From positions 63,687 through 127,686 of the forward strand of contig NZ_LMEY01000023.1 of assembly GCF_001426665.1 (NCBI RefSeq): a stretch of DNA of 64,000 nt, written 5' to 3'. This DNA is from Rhizobium sp. Root1334 (GTDB lineage: Bacteria > Pseudomonadota > Alphaproteobacteria > Rhizobiales > Rhizobiaceae). Shown here in pieces: positions 52,361 to 62,358 of the stretch (positions are counted from its first letter, which is position 1; each line of letters starts with the position of its first letter). A model generated the notes under the pieces. The model saw only the letters and a program-made list of their open reading frames with translations, was not told where the DNA came from and ran no database searches. Position numbers and translations under genes: made by a program.

Positions 52361-53032
52361 ATGGCGAACCAGGACGACAGCTTTATCCGCGAAGTCAACG
52401 AAGAATTGCGCTCTGAACAGGTGAAAGCCGTCTGGACGCGGTTTGGCAGCGTCATCATCGGGATCGCAATTCTCATTGTTGTCGGCACGATCGGCAAGGT
52501 CGGTTACGAGTATTGGCACGAGACATCGGCCTCGCAATCGGGCGACGAATTCCTGGCAGCCTTGACGTTGTCGCGGGAAAACAAGACGGATGAAGCGCTG
52601 GCCGCCCTCGCCACGCTCGAAAAGGATGGCTACGGCGCCTATCCGGTTCTGGCGAAAATGCGGGCAGCAACCTTGCAGGCGCAGAAGGGCGATACGGCAG
52701 GCGCCGTCAAGGTCTTCTCCGACATCTCCAAGGATGCCAGCCTGCCGCAGGCAATGCGCGATGCTTCCCGCCTGCGTGCCGCCTATCTGCTGGTCGATAC
52801 CGGCACCTATGAACAGGTTTCGGCAGAAGCTGAACAGCTTGCCGTTCCTGGTAATGGCATGCGTCATTCGGCCCGTGAAGTGCTCGGTCTTGCAGCCTAC
52901 AAGGCTGGCGATATGCCCAAGGCCAAGACCTGGTTCCAGCAGATCGTCGATGATGCCGAGACACCGCGCAATCTGGCAAACCGCGCCCAGATGCTGCTTG
53001 ACCTGATTACCGCCAGCGGAAAGGCTGCCTGA
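52361..53032 (+). CDS. YfgM-like TPR membrane protein
   Basis: This 223-residue protein has one membrane helix near residues 27-45 (FGSVIIGIAILIVVGTIGKV) after a charged cytoplasmic start. Helical TPR-like repeats follow (ALATLEKDGYGAYPVLAKMR and similar). It matches the YfgM/tetratricopeptide family that helps outer-membrane or periplasmic protein assembly. der follows after 67 bases. In many bacteria bamB lies between these two; it is absent here. Confidence 0.85.
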   Translation: MANQDDSFIREVNEELRSEQVKAVWTRFGSVIIGIAILIVVGTIGKVGYEYWHETSASQSGDEFLAALTLSRENKTDEALAALATLEKDGYGAYPVLAKMRAATLQAQKGDTAGAVKVFSDISKDASLPQAMRDASRLRAAYLLVDTGTYEQVSAEAEQLAVPGNGMRHSAREVLGLAAYKAGDMPKAKTWFQQIVDDAETPRNLANRAQMLLDLITASGKAA

Positions 53033-53099
53033 ACGGGCGCCCGAGAAAACAACATTGGAGCGTGACCGTTTGCGGGTGCTCTGAAGACAGGATTATTCG

Positions 53100-54518
53100 A
53101 TGAACTTCACCGTCGCCATCGTTGGGCGCCCCAATGTCGGAAAGTCGACGCTTTTCAACCGTCTGGTTGGCAAGAAGCTGGCGCTCGTTGACGATACGCC
53201 GGGCGTTACCCGCGACCGCCGTCCGGGCGATGCCAAGCTTGTCGACTTGCGCTTCACCATCATCGATACCGCCGGCCTCGAGCAATCCGGGCCGGAAACC
53301 CTGCAGGGCCGTATGTGGCTGCAGACGGAAGCGGCCATTGAAGAAGCCGACCTGACGCTGTTCGTTGTCGACGCGAAATACGGCCTGACGCCGGCCGACG
53401 AGACACTCGGCAAGATGCTGCGCCGCCGCGGCAAGCCGGTCGTGCTGGTTGCCAACAAGTCGGAAGCCAAGGGCTCCGACGGCGGCTATTACGATGCCTT
53501 TACGCTGGGACTTGGCGAACCCGTCGCCATTTCGGCCGAACATGGCCAGGGCATGATCGACCTGCGTGACGCCATCGTCGCAGCGCTTGGCGAAGACCGC
53601 GCCTTTCCGCCTGAGATCGACGAGCCGGAGACCAATGTCGACCTGCGCGGCGACGAAGACCTGAACGACGAAGATTTTGAGCCGGAATACGACGAGACCA
53701 AGCCGCTGCGTGTGGCGATCATTGGCCGCCCGAACGCCGGCAAGTCGACGCTGATCAATCGCTTCCTTGGCGAAGACCGCCTTTTGACCGGTCCCGAGGC
53801 CGGCATCACCCGCGACAGCATTTCCGTCGAATGGGACTGGCGCGGCCGCACCATCAAGATGTTCGACACCGCCGGCATGCGCAAGAAGGCGCGGGTGCAG
53901 GAGAAGCTGGAAAAGCTCTCCGTCGCCGACAGCCTGCGCTCCATCCGCTTTGCCGAATCGGTCGTGATCGTTTTTGACGCGACCATTCCGTTTGAAAAGC
54001 AGGACCTGCAACTGGTCGATCTTGTTGCCCGCGAAGGCCGCGCCGCGATCCTTGCTTTTAACAAGTGGGATCTGGTTGAGGATACCCAGGCGCTGCTGGC
54101 CGATCTGCGCGAAAAGACCGAGCGGCTGCTACCGCAGGTCCGTGGCATCCGCGCCGTGCCGATCTCCGGCCAGACCGGCTACGGTCTCGACAAGCTGATG
54201 CAGTCGATCATCGACACCGACAAGGTCTGGAACCGCCGTATTTCGACTGCGCGGCTCAACAAGTGGCTGGAATCGCAGCAGATCCAGCACCCGCCACCGG
54301 CCGTTTCGGGCCGCCGCCTGAAGCTGAAATACATGACCCAGGTCAAGGCCCGCCCGCCGGGCTTCATGATCTCCTGCACACGGCCGGATGCTGTGCCGGA
54401 AAGCTATATCCGCTATCTGACAAACGGCCTGCGCGCCGATTTCGAAATGCCGGGCGTACCGATCCGCATTCACTTGCGCGCGTCGGAAAATCCGTTTGAG
54501 AACAGGAAGAAGCGGTAG
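53100..54518 (+). CDS. der: Ribosome assembly GTPase Der
   Basis: This 472-residue double-GTPase assembles the 50S ribosomal subunit. Two G domains show GRPNVGKST (G1a) and GRPNAGKST (G1b), DTAGLEQ and DTAGMRK (G3), and NKSE and NKWD (G4). The C-terminal KH-like domain follows from about residue 370. Length and motif order are standard for an essential gene. Confidence 0.97.
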   Translation: MNFTVAIVGRPNVGKSTLFNRLVGKKLALVDDTPGVTRDRRPGDAKLVDLRFTIIDTAGLEQSGPETLQGRMWLQTEAAIEEADLTLFVVDAKYGLTPADETLGKMLRRRGKPVVLVANKSEAKGSDGGYYDAFTLGLGEPVAISAEHGQGMIDLRDAIVAALGEDRAFPPEIDEPETNVDLRGDEDLNDEDFEPEYDETKPLRVAIIGRPNAGKSTLINRFLGEDRLLTGPEAGITRDSISVEWDWRGRTIKMFDTAGMRKKARVQEKLEKLSVADSLRSIRFAESVVIVFDATIPFEKQDLQLVDLVAREGRAAILAFNKWDLVEDTQALLADLREKTERLLPQVRGIRAVPISGQTGYGLDKLMQSIIDTDKVWNRRISTARLNKWLESQQIQHPPPAVSGRRLKLKYMTQVKARPPGFMISCTRPDAVPESYIRYLTNGLRADFEMPGVPIRIHLRASENPFENRKKR

Positions 54519-54539
54519 ACTCCGGGACTGGGCATTGCC

Positions 54540-54929
54540 CTACCACGTGATGAAGGTCGGGCTATAGGCCGCAATCTTGCTGTCGCGGGTGACGAGGATC
54601 AGCGGCTCGGTGATCGCCTGCGCGATCAGCAGGCGATTGAATGGATCAGGGTGAGTGGTGTCCAGATTTCCCAGTGCTGCGGCGTGGGCAACGGTGAGGT
54701 TCAAGAAATCATATCCGACATTGGTGAAATGCCGGATTGCTTCCTCCCCATCGAAGGGAGGACTGTCCTTGCGTCCGAGCCGGAATTTCAGCGCGATTTC
54801 CCATATACTGGCTGCGGAGACGAAAACATCGTTGCTCCGGTTTGAGAGAATTTGGCGTATGTCTGACGGTAGGCGGTGTATCGCCGTCAGACTCCATATG
54901 GCCACATGGGTATCGAGCAGCAGCCTCAT
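54540..54929 (-). CDS. PIN-domain toxin (VapC-like)
   Basis: This 129-residue PIN-fold RNase-type toxin has acidic Asp6 (LLLDTHVAIW), Glu in AASIWEIALK and Asp in ILVTRDSKIA. The block usually written DPFDRLLIAQA reads DPFNRLLIAQA, so the usual third acidic residue is Asn. This may weaken or remove nuclease activity. Its start overlaps the antitoxin stop by 4 bases. Confidence 0.87.
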   Translation of the reverse strand: MRLLLDTHVAIWSLTAIHRLPSDIRQILSNRSNDVFVSAASIWEIALKFRLGRKDSPPFDGEEAIRHFTNVGYDFLNLTVAHAAALGNLDTTHPDPFNRLLIAQAITEPLILVTRDSKIAAYSPTFITW

Positions 54930-55180
54930 TCCGGCTTGACGCCGAAGAGTTCGGCAATCTCGTCATCCAGCGCATTGAAGTCCTCGAGAGACATGTCCGG
55001 AAATTGCCCTTGAAGAAGACCAAGCCGTCTTGGCGGCTTTTCATTGGCGGCTAGCGGAACCAGTCTCGCTGCCGGTTTGCCGTCGCGCGCAATGATGATC
55101 TCGTCTTCGGCGCCGCTTTCAACGGCGCTGACAAGTTGGGAAAGGCGCGTCTTGGCTTCCAGCATATTGACGATCGTCAT
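54926..55180 (-). CDS. Phd/YefM-family antitoxin
   Basis: This 84-residue antitoxin of the Phd/YefM type has VNMLEAKTRLSQLVSAVESG (DNA-binding half) and IIIARDGKPAARLVPL. The acidic C-terminus (LEDFNALDDEIAELFG) should bind the PIN toxin. The two genes overlap by 4 bases. The short leader before the ATG probably holds an autoregulated operator. Confidence 0.9.
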   Translation of the reverse strand: MTIVNMLEAKTRLSQLVSAVESGAEDEIIIARDGKPAARLVPLAANEKPPRRLGLLQGQFPDMSLEDFNALDDEIAELFGVKPE

Positions 55181-55245
55181 CGCATCTCCCCTTGGCTAAG
55201 GTTGACCAAAGGTAATGCCGGAAGCCCGGAATTGCAACGATGAGC

Positions 55246-56166
55246 CTACAGGCTCGCTTCGAACTTGTCTCTGGAAACAAGGGCTCCGTGATGCTGAATG
55301 ACCGTCGCTGCTGCTTCTGCCGCAAACCGCGCCGCAACGCTGGCGTCACCATCGACGGCATAGCGGGCAAGGAAGGCGCCGTTGAAACTGTCGCCGGCGC
55401 TGGTCGTGTCGACGATCTTTTCGACATTGGCGGAGGGGACGAACTGGAGCGGCGTATCACCAAAACTCAGCGTCACGCCCTTTGGTCCATCCTTCACCAC
55501 GATATTATCGACGCCAAGGCCGCGATAGCGGGCGATGGTTGCCGCAATGTCGGCATCGCCGAAATGCGCCTGTTCGTCGTCAAAGCTCGGCATGACGAGG
55601 CTGGAGGCGCGGGCGCCGGCCGAGACCGTTTCGCGCATATAGGTCTTGTCGTCCCACAGGCGCGGCCTGATATTGGGGTCGAAGATGACAAGTTTGCCCG
55701 CAGCCTTGGCGCGGCGCAGTTCGGACAGCAGCGTTTCGACGGCTGAAGGGGCGAGAATGGCAAGGGTGATACCGGAAAAGACGATGATATCGGAGGCTTC
55801 GATGGCGGCGCGCAGATGGGTGGCGTCGTCGGCCAAGGTCTTGGCGGCCGAGACCGAGCGCCAGTAGGAAAAGCTGCGCTCGCCATCTTTCAAATGGATC
55901 ATGTAGAGCCCGGGAGAACGGCCTTCAACGCGGCGGATGGCGCTAGTGCCGACCCCGGTCTTCTCGATGAAGGCCAGCATCTCATCGGAAACCGTATCGG
56001 TGCCGACGGCGGTCAGGTAATCGACCGACCAGTCGTGTGGAAGGAACAGCCGGGCATAATAGGCAGTGTTGAACGTGTCGCCGGCATAGCCCTTGCGCAG
56101 CAGATCACCCTCTGCCTGCATCAGTTCCACCATGCATTCGCCGATCGAAAGCAGCCTGCCTGTCAT
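55246..56166 (-). CDS. kdgK: 2-keto-3-deoxygluconate kinase (PfkB family)
   Basis: This 306-residue sugar kinase phosphorylates 2-keto-3-deoxygluconate to KDPG for the Entner-Doudoroff route. PfkB motif 2, DTTSAGDSFNGAFLARY, lies near residue 245, and motif 1-like glycines in AGDTFNTAYYARL near 30. The start at 56166 is set by GGGGAGAA 6 nt upstream; an ATG seven codons earlier has no such site. It is divergent from the GH13 gene. Confidence 0.88.
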   Translation of the reverse strand: MTGRLLSIGECMVELMQAEGDLLRKGYAGDTFNTAYYARLFLPHDWSVDYLTAVGTDTVSDEMLAFIEKTGVGTSAIRRVEGRSPGLYMIHLKDGERSFSYWRSVSAAKTLADDATHLRAAIEASDIIVFSGITLAILAPSAVETLLSELRRAKAAGKLVIFDPNIRPRLWDDKTYMRETVSAGARASSLVMPSFDDEQAHFGDADIAATIARYRGLGVDNIVVKDGPKGVTLSFGDTPLQFVPSANVEKIVDTTSAGDSFNGAFLARYAVDGDASVAARFAAEAAATVIQHHGALVSRDKFEASL

Positions 56167-56411
56167 GAACTTCTCCCCGTTCTTCATGCTTTGCGAGAGC
56201 CGAGATACGGCTTACCGGCGGGGAAGGCAAGCGGATGCCGCTGGTTGCGAGTTGATATAAGGTCCGGAAAATCTTGCGGTGCTTCATGCCCTGTATGATC
56301 ATTTTTGCCTCGGCCCACCGCAATCGCCACAAACGGCCGGGAAGGCCGTTTACTCGCTCCTGCGGCAACGATACATCTTTCAACATATCCTTGTGATCGC
56401 GGAGCTTTTTG

Positions 56412-58055
56412 ATGGCATCTCCCTTGACGTCCAATCCCGACTGGTGGCGCGGCGCGGTGATCTATCAGGTCTATCCACGCTCTTTCCAGGATACGACAGG
56501 GGATGGCCTGGGCGATCTCAAAGGGGTGACGCAGCGGCTGCCGCATATTGCCAGCCTCGGTGTCGATGCCATCTGGCTGTCGCCGTTCTTCACCTCGCCA
56601 ATGGCCGATATGGGCTATGACGTTTCGGATTATTGCGATGTCGATCCGATGTTTGGAACGCTCGCCGATTTCGACGCCTTGTTGGCGACGGCGCACCGGC
56701 TTGGCCTCCGGGTCATCATTGATCAGGTGATTTCGCACACGTCCGACCAGCACCCCTGGTTCAAGGAAAGCCGCTCGGACCGCACCAATCCGAAAGCCGA
56801 TTGGTATGTCTGGGCCGATCCGAAGCCGGATGGCACCGCGCCAAACAACTGGATGTCGATCTTTGGCGGACCCGGCTGGGAATGGGACGGGGTGCGCAAA
56901 CAGTATTACATGCACAATTTCCTCGGCTCGCAGCCGGACCTCAATTTCCACAATCCGCAGGTGCAGGAAGCGCTGTTGGAAACGGTGCGCTTCTGGCTGA
57001 AACGCGGTGTCGATGGCTTCCGGCTCGACACGGTCAACTTCTATTTCCACGACAAGGAACTGCGCGATAATCCGCCGCTGGTTTATGACCCGGATGCGAT
57101 TGGGCTCGATGCTCCGGACGTCAATCCCTACGGCATGCAGAACCACCTTTATGACAAGACGCAGCCGGAAAATATCGACTTCCTGCAGCGCTTTCGCGCC
57201 TTGCTGGACGAGTTCGGTGACCGGGCTTCGGTAGGTGAGGTGGGGGATGGTGCGCGATCGTTGAAGACGGTGGCTGCCTATACCGGCGGCGGCGACAAGC
57301 TGCATATGTGCTACACGTTCGACCTCTTGGGACCGGATTTTACCGCCACGCATATCCGCCGCTGCGTTCAGGCGTTTCAGGACGCGGTCACGGATGGTTG
57401 GGTCTGCTGGGCCTTTTCCAATCATGACGTCACGCGCCATATCAGCCGGTTTGCTGAGACGGCCGATGAGCGCGAGCGGATTGCCAAGCTGGCGATCTCA
57501 GTGCTCGCGGCGCTACGCGGCTCGATCTGCCTGTATCAGGGCGAGGAACTGGCCCTGCCGGAAGCGGAACTGCAGCTTGAGGATCTGCGCGATCCCTACG
57601 GCATCCGCTTTTGGCCGGCCTTCAAGGGGCGCGATGGATGCCGCACTCCGATGGTCTGGGAAAGGAAAGCCGCTCATGCAGGTTTCTCCAGCGCCAAGCC
57701 ATGGCTGCCGGTGCCGGCCGAACATCTTGCGCTTGCCGTCGATCAGCAGCAGGAAACCGGTTCCGTTCTCGATCACTACCGCCAGACACTGGCCTTCCGC
57801 AAAGCGTATGTGCCGTTGCTCGATGGTGCGCTGACATTCCTCGACACCAATCAGGACATACTGGCGTTCACGCGGGATAAGGGCGGCGAGAAGCTGCTGT
57901 TCATCTTCAACCTGCACCGTGGCCCGCAGACCGTCAGCGTCCCGAAGGGCATGGTGATTGCCGATGTTATGCCGATGCCGGGATTCGCGCCGAAGTTCGA
58001 TGGCGGCGAGATCCTGTTGGAGGCGATGGACGTGTTTTGCGGGCGGCTGGGATAG
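56412..58055 (+). CDS. Alpha-glucosidase, GH13
   Basis: This 547-residue intracellular GH13 hydrolase cleaves alpha-glucosides such as maltose, trehalulose or sucrose-type sugars. Motifs are QVYPRSFQDTTGDGLGDL, nucleophile Asp in DGFRLDTVNFYF, acid/base Glu in SVGEVGDGA and transition-state Asp in FSNHDVTRH. GGAG lies 7 nt before the ATG. No signal peptide is present. In Sinorhizobium the similar AglA belongs to an aglEFGAK operon, but no transporter is adjacent here. Confidence 0.9.
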   Translation: MASPLTSNPDWWRGAVIYQVYPRSFQDTTGDGLGDLKGVTQRLPHIASLGVDAIWLSPFFTSPMADMGYDVSDYCDVDPMFGTLADFDALLATAHRLGLRVIIDQVISHTSDQHPWFKESRSDRTNPKADWYVWADPKPDGTAPNNWMSIFGGPGWEWDGVRKQYYMHNFLGSQPDLNFHNPQVQEALLETVRFWLKRGVDGFRLDTVNFYFHDKELRDNPPLVYDPDAIGLDAPDVNPYGMQNHLYDKTQPENIDFLQRFRALLDEFGDRASVGEVGDGARSLKTVAAYTGGGDKLHMCYTFDLLGPDFTATHIRRCVQAFQDAVTDGWVCWAFSNHDVTRHISRFAETADERERIAKLAISVLAALRGSICLYQGEELALPEAELQLEDLRDPYGIRFWPAFKGRDGCRTPMVWERKAAHAGFSSAKPWLPVPAEHLALAVDQQQETGSVLDHYRQTLAFRKAYVPLLDGALTFLDTNQDILAFTRDKGGEKLLFIFNLHRGPQTVSVPKGMVIADVMPMPGFAPKFDGGEILLEAMDVFCGRLG

Positions 58056-58077
58056 ACACGGCTTTGCTATGGATACG

Positions 58078-58101
58078 GGATGACATCGAGAGATGCCATC
58101 C
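58078..58101. other. Hairpin between convergent genes
   Basis: A 10-bp stem (GGATGACATC / GATGCCATCC, one mismatch) with a GAGA tetraloop lies 22 bases after the alpha-glucosidase and 11 before the PLP enzyme stop. There is no T-run, so termination would be weak or Rho-assisted. Confidence 0.45.
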
Positions 58102-58111
58102 GTGGCACCGG

Positions 58112-59173
58112 TTATCCTTCATCCGGCAGCAGGCGGGCTACCAGACTGCGGGCAGCGGCGAGGTCGAGGGCACGGTCAAGGACGATGGCGTCGGGATGCG
58201 CCTCCGTCGCCACCAGAAGCACGGTGCTGGAGGCGGTAAGGCCTGCCAACTCCCGGAGACCCTCCTTGTTTGCCACATGTAGCAACCCTGCAAGACCGGC
58301 ACTGCCGGATGGCGTGGTTTGGATGCCCGCTTCCTCATGCAGAAGTGTGGCTGCCTGCAAAAGTGCAGCTTCGCTGACAAGCACCGGCAGGGGATCATGC
58401 CGCCGCAGGATCGCCAGTGCCGGCGCCGATGCCTCGCCACAGGCCAGCATCTCGGCGCATGTGTGCAGCGATCCGGCGATGCGCACCACGTGTCCGGCCG
58501 CAAGGGCCGGTGCCACGCACGCTGCCTGCTCTGGCTCGACAATGGCAAGCCTGGCCGCCGGCAGCCCTTCCGCCATGGCGGCGGCAAGGCCGCCCACACC
58601 CGCCTGGACGAACTGATGGGAGACGGTGATGCCGATGGCTGCAAGTTGAGCATTGATCTCGCTGGTCATCGTTGCGTAGCCGGACATCACGTCGCGAACG
58701 ATCGGGTCGTTCACATCGGCACTGGTATCCGGCACCAGGACGCCATCGACGCGGGCCGCCTCAGCGGCGGCATCCACCGCATTGTCATAGGTTCCCGCGA
58801 CCCAGTAAACCGACGTGCCGAGCGCCAGGATGCGCTCTGCCCGCGAGCGTGGAACGCTGTGATGCAGGTATATTGTTGCAGGCGCGCCAGCGATTTTGGC
58901 CGCTGCCGCGACAGCCAATCCATGGTTTCCATCGCTGGCACAGATCAGGCGGGGCAGATCGCCGCGTTTCCGCAACTGGGCAATCGGCGTTCCAGTCACG
59001 CGGGCCAAGGCGCGCAGCGCCGCCGTCATGCCGCCCAGAATCTTGAAATTGCCAAAGGGTCGACTGCTTTCGATCTTGACGAGAACGCGCCCGACACCGG
59101 CGCGTTGGGCGAGGGACGGGCAGTCCGCGAGCGCCGTTGCGGCGGCGGGAACCTGAGGGGGAAAATGTGTCAT
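58112..59173 (-). CDS. PLP-dependent ammonia-lyase/dehydratase family enzyme
   Basis: This 353-residue fold-type II PLP enzyme resembles diaminopropionate ammonia-lyase and threonine dehydratase relatives. The PLP lysine lies in RPFGNFKILGG, the Asn/Gly phosphate motif in ICASDGNHGLAVAAAA and a Gly-rich PLP cup in VQAGVGGLAAAMAEG. Start MTHFPPQ was taken; ATGs 6 and 8 codons earlier have equally poor ribosome sites, so the start is uncertain. The Lrp/AsnC regulator 77 bases upstream on the same strand likely senses its amino-acid substrate. Confidence 0.82.
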   Translation of the reverse strand: MTHFPPQVPAAATALADCPSLAQRAGVGRVLVKIESSRPFGNFKILGGMTAALRALARVTGTPIAQLRKRGDLPRLICASDGNHGLAVAAAAKIAGAPATIYLHHSVPRSRAERILALGTSVYWVAGTYDNAVDAAAEAARVDGVLVPDTSADVNDPIVRDVMSGYATMTSEINAQLAAIGITVSHQFVQAGVGGLAAAMAEGLPAARLAIVEPEQAACVAPALAAGHVVRIAGSLHTCAEMLACGEASAPALAILRRHDPLPVLVSEAALLQAATLLHEEAGIQTTPSGSAGLAGLLHVANKEGLRELAGLTASSTVLLVATEAHPDAIVLDRALDLAAARSLVARLLPDEG

Positions 59174-59250
59174 GGGCAGAGTATGGTGCATTGCCATGCG
59201 GTAAAACCGCAGAGATAGTCGCATAGGCGCTGAAAAACTGTTTTTTGCGA

Positions 59251-59724
59251 CTAGTCATCATCCAGAGCAACGGGAATGACCAAGCCGCGTTTGATGACGC
59301 CGAGCGCCACATTGGTGGTGAAGCGGCGGACATTGGCGTTTTCGGCGATCAGCCGTGACATCAACGTATCATAGGCATCCACATCAGGTGCGGTGACGAT
59401 CAGCACGAAGTCCGATCCGCCGGTGATGTAAAAGGCCTGCTGGATCATCGGTTCGTTCGCCAGCCAGCGGCGCAGCTGGGCAAGAAGCTCCGGCCGTTCC
59501 CGCTCGACATCTAGCGCAACGATGAAGAATGTCGGCCTGCCCACCTGTTTGGGGTCCACCACCGCAATGTCGCGCTGGATGATGCCCGTTTCGCGCAGCC
59601 GCTTCAACCGCCGCTGGATCGCGGAAACGGAGAGAGGCACCACCGCAGCAAGCTGTTCGGCGGTCTGAGAGGCATCTTCCTGCACCAGGTTGAGCAAATG
59701 TCGGTCGAAGCGGTCGAGGTTCAT
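59251..59724 (-). CDS. Lrp/AsnC-family regulator
   Basis: This 157-residue regulator has an N-terminal HTH (LAAVVPLSVSAIQRRLKRLR) and a C-terminal RAM ligand domain with FYITGGSDFVLIVTAPD. The ATG giving MNLDRFDRHLL is the family start; 18 upstream residues are not. It probably controls the downstream PLP enzyme, and perhaps the divergent GST gene, in response to an amino acid. Confidence 0.9.
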   Translation of the reverse strand: MNLDRFDRHLLNLVQEDASQTAEQLAAVVPLSVSAIQRRLKRLRETGIIQRDIAVVDPKQVGRPTFFIVALDVERERPELLAQLRRWLANEPMIQQAFYITGGSDFVLIVTAPDVDAYDTLMSRLIAENANVRRFTTNVALGVIKRGLVIPVALDDD

Positions 59725-59839
59725 GGAGGCATAGTACAGCCCCGAAACGCGGATAAAAAGCGATCTTGCGTCACTCAACGCGGCAGGACGGCGCGGCGAT
59801 GCCTTAAACCTACCCGAGTGGACCAGATACTTTGGAATT

Positions 59840-60460
59840 ATGTCAATGAAGCTTCTTTATCAGACTCATTCGCCCTTTGCCCGCAAGACGCTGGTCTTCG
59901 CGCATGAAGTGGGGATTGCTCATCAACTGGTTGTCGAGCATCACGAAACCAGCCCGACAAACCCCAACGCCGAGGTTTTCAATCGCAATCCGCTCGGAAA
60001 AGTGCCTGTTCTCCTGCGCGACGGCGTATCGCCGTTGTTCGATTCCGATGTCATTTGCGCCTATTTCGATACATTGCACGAGGGGCCATCGCTTTTCCCT
60101 GCCGACACCGAACGTCGATGGGCGGCACTGCGTTTGCAAGCCTTGGCTCAGGACATGGCCTATGCGGGTATCGGCATCCGCTGGGAAACGGCCCGGCGTC
60201 CCGAACATCTGCGCTATCCCGAGCTACAGGCAGGCTACGAACGAAAGCTCTTTGAAAGCTATCGTTGGCTGGATCGGGAAATCCAGAGTGACGAGCCTTT
60301 GCATATCGGCCATATCGCCGTTGCAACGACACTGGACTGGCTTGCCTTCCGGCACCTGCCACCGTTTCGGGCACACGCCAATCTTACTCGCTGGTTCGAT
60401 GCGTTTGCACAGCGGCCGTCGATGCTGAAGACACCGCTTTCCGGCGAGACCCGGGACTAG
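59840..60460 (+). CDS. Glutathione S-transferase family protein
   Basis: This 206-residue protein has an N-terminal thioredoxin-like domain (KLLYQTHSPFARKTLVF with the active-site Ser) and cis-Pro in GKVPVLL. The Glu/Ser pair LFDSDVICAYFD binds glutathione. The C-terminal half is helical. The substrate is unknown. It is divergent from the AsnC gene and convergent with adenine deaminase (9-base gap). Confidence 0.88.
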   Translation: MSMKLLYQTHSPFARKTLVFAHEVGIAHQLVVEHHETSPTNPNAEVFNRNPLGKVPVLLRDGVSPLFDSDVICAYFDTLHEGPSLFPADTERRWAALRLQALAQDMAYAGIGIRWETARRPEHLRYPELQAGYERKLFESYRWLDREIQSDEPLHIGHIAVATTLDWLAFRHLPPFRAHANLTRWFDAFAQRPSMLKTPLSGETRD

Positions 60461-60469
60461 AGAGCCGCC

Positions 60470-62167
60470 TCAGCTGATCAGCGTAAACTTGTCGACATCC
60501 ACCAGCCCCATGTCCGAAATCTTTAGATGCGGGATAACGGGCAGGGGCAGGAACGCCAGTTGCAGGAAGGGCTCTTGCAGCGTTGCCCCGAGCGCGAACG
60601 CGGCCTGGCGCAGATGATGCAGCGTGTCGCGCACGCTCTCGTAGGGTTCAAGGCTCATCAGGCCAGCGACCGGCAGCGAGATTTCGCCGGTGACCTTGCC
60701 ATCCTCGACGACAACGAAGCCGCCCTTGATCTGGCCGAGCCGGTTGGCGGCCAGTGCCATGTCGTCCTCGTTGACGCCGACGACGCAGATATTGTGGCTG
60801 TCATGGCCGACAGTGGAGGCAATCGCCCCTTTCTTCAACCCAAAACCCTGGACGAAGCCGTTGGCATGGTTGCCGTTGACGCCGTGGCGCTCGATGATGG
60901 CGACCTTGATGATGTCACGGCCAAGATCGACGCCGGCCTGATTGCCGGATGCGGGCAGCTTGTAGCGGCGGTGTTCGGTGATGATTTTTCCCGGCAGTAC
61001 GCCGATGACGGACGTCTCTCCCTCGGCGTAGGGCACGCCGAAATCGGCGGCATTGATATGGCCAGCCTTGACGCTATCGAGACCGACCGGTGCGACGGGG
61101 CGGCGGGTGGCAAACAGGGCATCGTTGACGAGACGGCCACCGGCAAGCACGGCTTCGGCCTTGCAGTTTTCCAAGCTGTCGACGACCACCAGATCGGCGC
61201 GCCAGCCGGGTGCGACAAGGCCGCGGTCGCGCAGGCCAAAGGCGCGCGCAGCCGAGATCGAGGCGGCGCGGTAGACGGCGAGCGGTTCTACCCCTTTGGC
61301 GATCGCTTCGCGGATCATGTAGTCGAGATGGCCTTCTTCAGCGATGTCGAGCGGATTGCGGTCATCGGTGCAGAGTGCCAGGAACGGCGACAGCCGCTCG
61401 GTCAGGATCGGCATCAGCGCGTGCAGATCCTTGGAGACGGAGCCCTCGCGCACCAGGATATGCATGCCCTTGCGGATCTTCTCCAGCGCCTCAGCCGCAG
61501 TGGTGCATTCGTGATCGGTGCGAATGCCGGTGGAGAGATAGCCATTGAGATCAAGCCCGCTTAACAGCGGCGCGTGGCCATCGATATGGCCGCCCTGGAA
61601 GGCGTCGAGCTTGGCAAGGCAGACGGGGTCCTTGTGAATGACACCGGGGAAATTCATGAACTCCGCAAGGCCGATGACCTTCTCGTGGTTGCGGAAGGGC
61701 AGAAGCTTTTCGATTGGCAGGTTGGCGCCGGAGGTTTCCAGATGGGTGGCCGGCACGCAGCTCGAGAGCTGCACGCGGATATCCATGATGGTTTCGCAGG
61801 CGGAATCGAGGAAATACTGGATGCCCGTGGTGCCGAGCACATTGGCGATCTCGTGCGGATCGCAGATCACGGTGGTGACGCCATAGGGCAGCACGCAGCG
61901 GTCGAATTCATGCGGGGTGACCAGCGAGGATTCGATGTGCAGATGCGTGTCGATGAACCCCGGTACGACGATCTTGCCGGTGATATCGATTTCGGTGGTG
62001 CCGGTGTAAGTGCCGTAGGTGCCGACGATGCGATCGCCGCAGATGGCGATATCGGAGGCAACGAGGTCGCCGGTCACCAGATCGAAGAAACGGCCGCCTT
62101 TGAGCACGATATCGGCCGGAATACGGCCGGTGCCCTGATCGATCAGCTGTTCAAGTTTTTCGCTCAC
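60470..62167 (-). CDS. ade: Adenine deaminase (amidohydrolase type)
   Basis: This 565-residue Ade-type enzyme converts adenine to hypoxanthine. Metal motif [13 protein letters not shown] lies near residue 83, later motifs in [18 protein letters not shown] and [18 protein letters not shown]. The start is GTG at 62165-62167, giving (M)[20 protein letters not shown] as in relatives, with AGAGGCAGG a few bases upstream. Upstream in-frame codons have no family match. With guaD, xdhABC and puuD it widens the window's purine-degradation capacity. Confidence 0.94.
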   Translation of the reverse strand: MSEKLEQLIDQGTGRIPADIVLKGGRFFDLVTGDLVASDIAICGDRIVGTYGTYTGTTEIDITGKIVVPGFIDTHLHIESSLVTPHEFDRCVLPYGVTTVICDPHEIANVLGTTGIQYFLDSACETIMDIRVQLSSCVPATHLETSGANLPIEKLLPFRNHEKVIGLAEFMNFPGVIHKDPVCLAKLDAFQGGHIDGHAPLLSGLDLNGYLSTGIRTDHECTTAAEALEKIRKGMHILVREGSVSKDLHALMPILTERLSPFLALCTDDRNPLDIAEEGHLDYMIREAIAKGVEPLAVYRAASISAARAFGLRDRGLVAPGWRADLVVVDSLENCKAEAVLAGGRLVNDALFATRRPVAPVGLDSVKAGHINAADFGVPYAEGETSVIGVLPGKIITEHRRYKLPASGNQAGVDLGRDIIKVAIIERHGVNGNHANGFVQGFGLKKGAIASTVGHDSHNICVVGVNEDDMALAANRLGQIKGGFVVVEDGKVTGEISLPVAGLMSLEPYESVRDTLHHLRQAAFALGATLQEPFLQLAFLPLPVIPHLKISDMGLVDVDKFTLIS

Positions 62168-62317
62168 GGGTGCCTGCCTCTTGGGTGCTTGTCTGAAATA
62201 TTGCTCACCGGAGCATAGAGGCTGATCGCCATCATTGCATACCGGGATATACCAGATCGGTGATTGTGACTGTGGATGGTGGCTGCGCTGTGGCCGACGA
62301 ACCCCGCAACAAACGAA

Positions 62318-62339
62318 ATCGGGCGCCGAAGCGCCCGAT
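62318..62339 (-). terminator. Terminator after LivK-type gene
   Basis: A perfect 9-bp stem (ATCGGGCGC / GCGCCCGAT) with a CGAA tetraloop is followed, on the minus strand, by TTTCGTTTGTT. It ends the binding-protein transcript before ade. Confidence 0.82.
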
Positions 62340-62358
62340 CCGTCATTGATTGCTCTGC

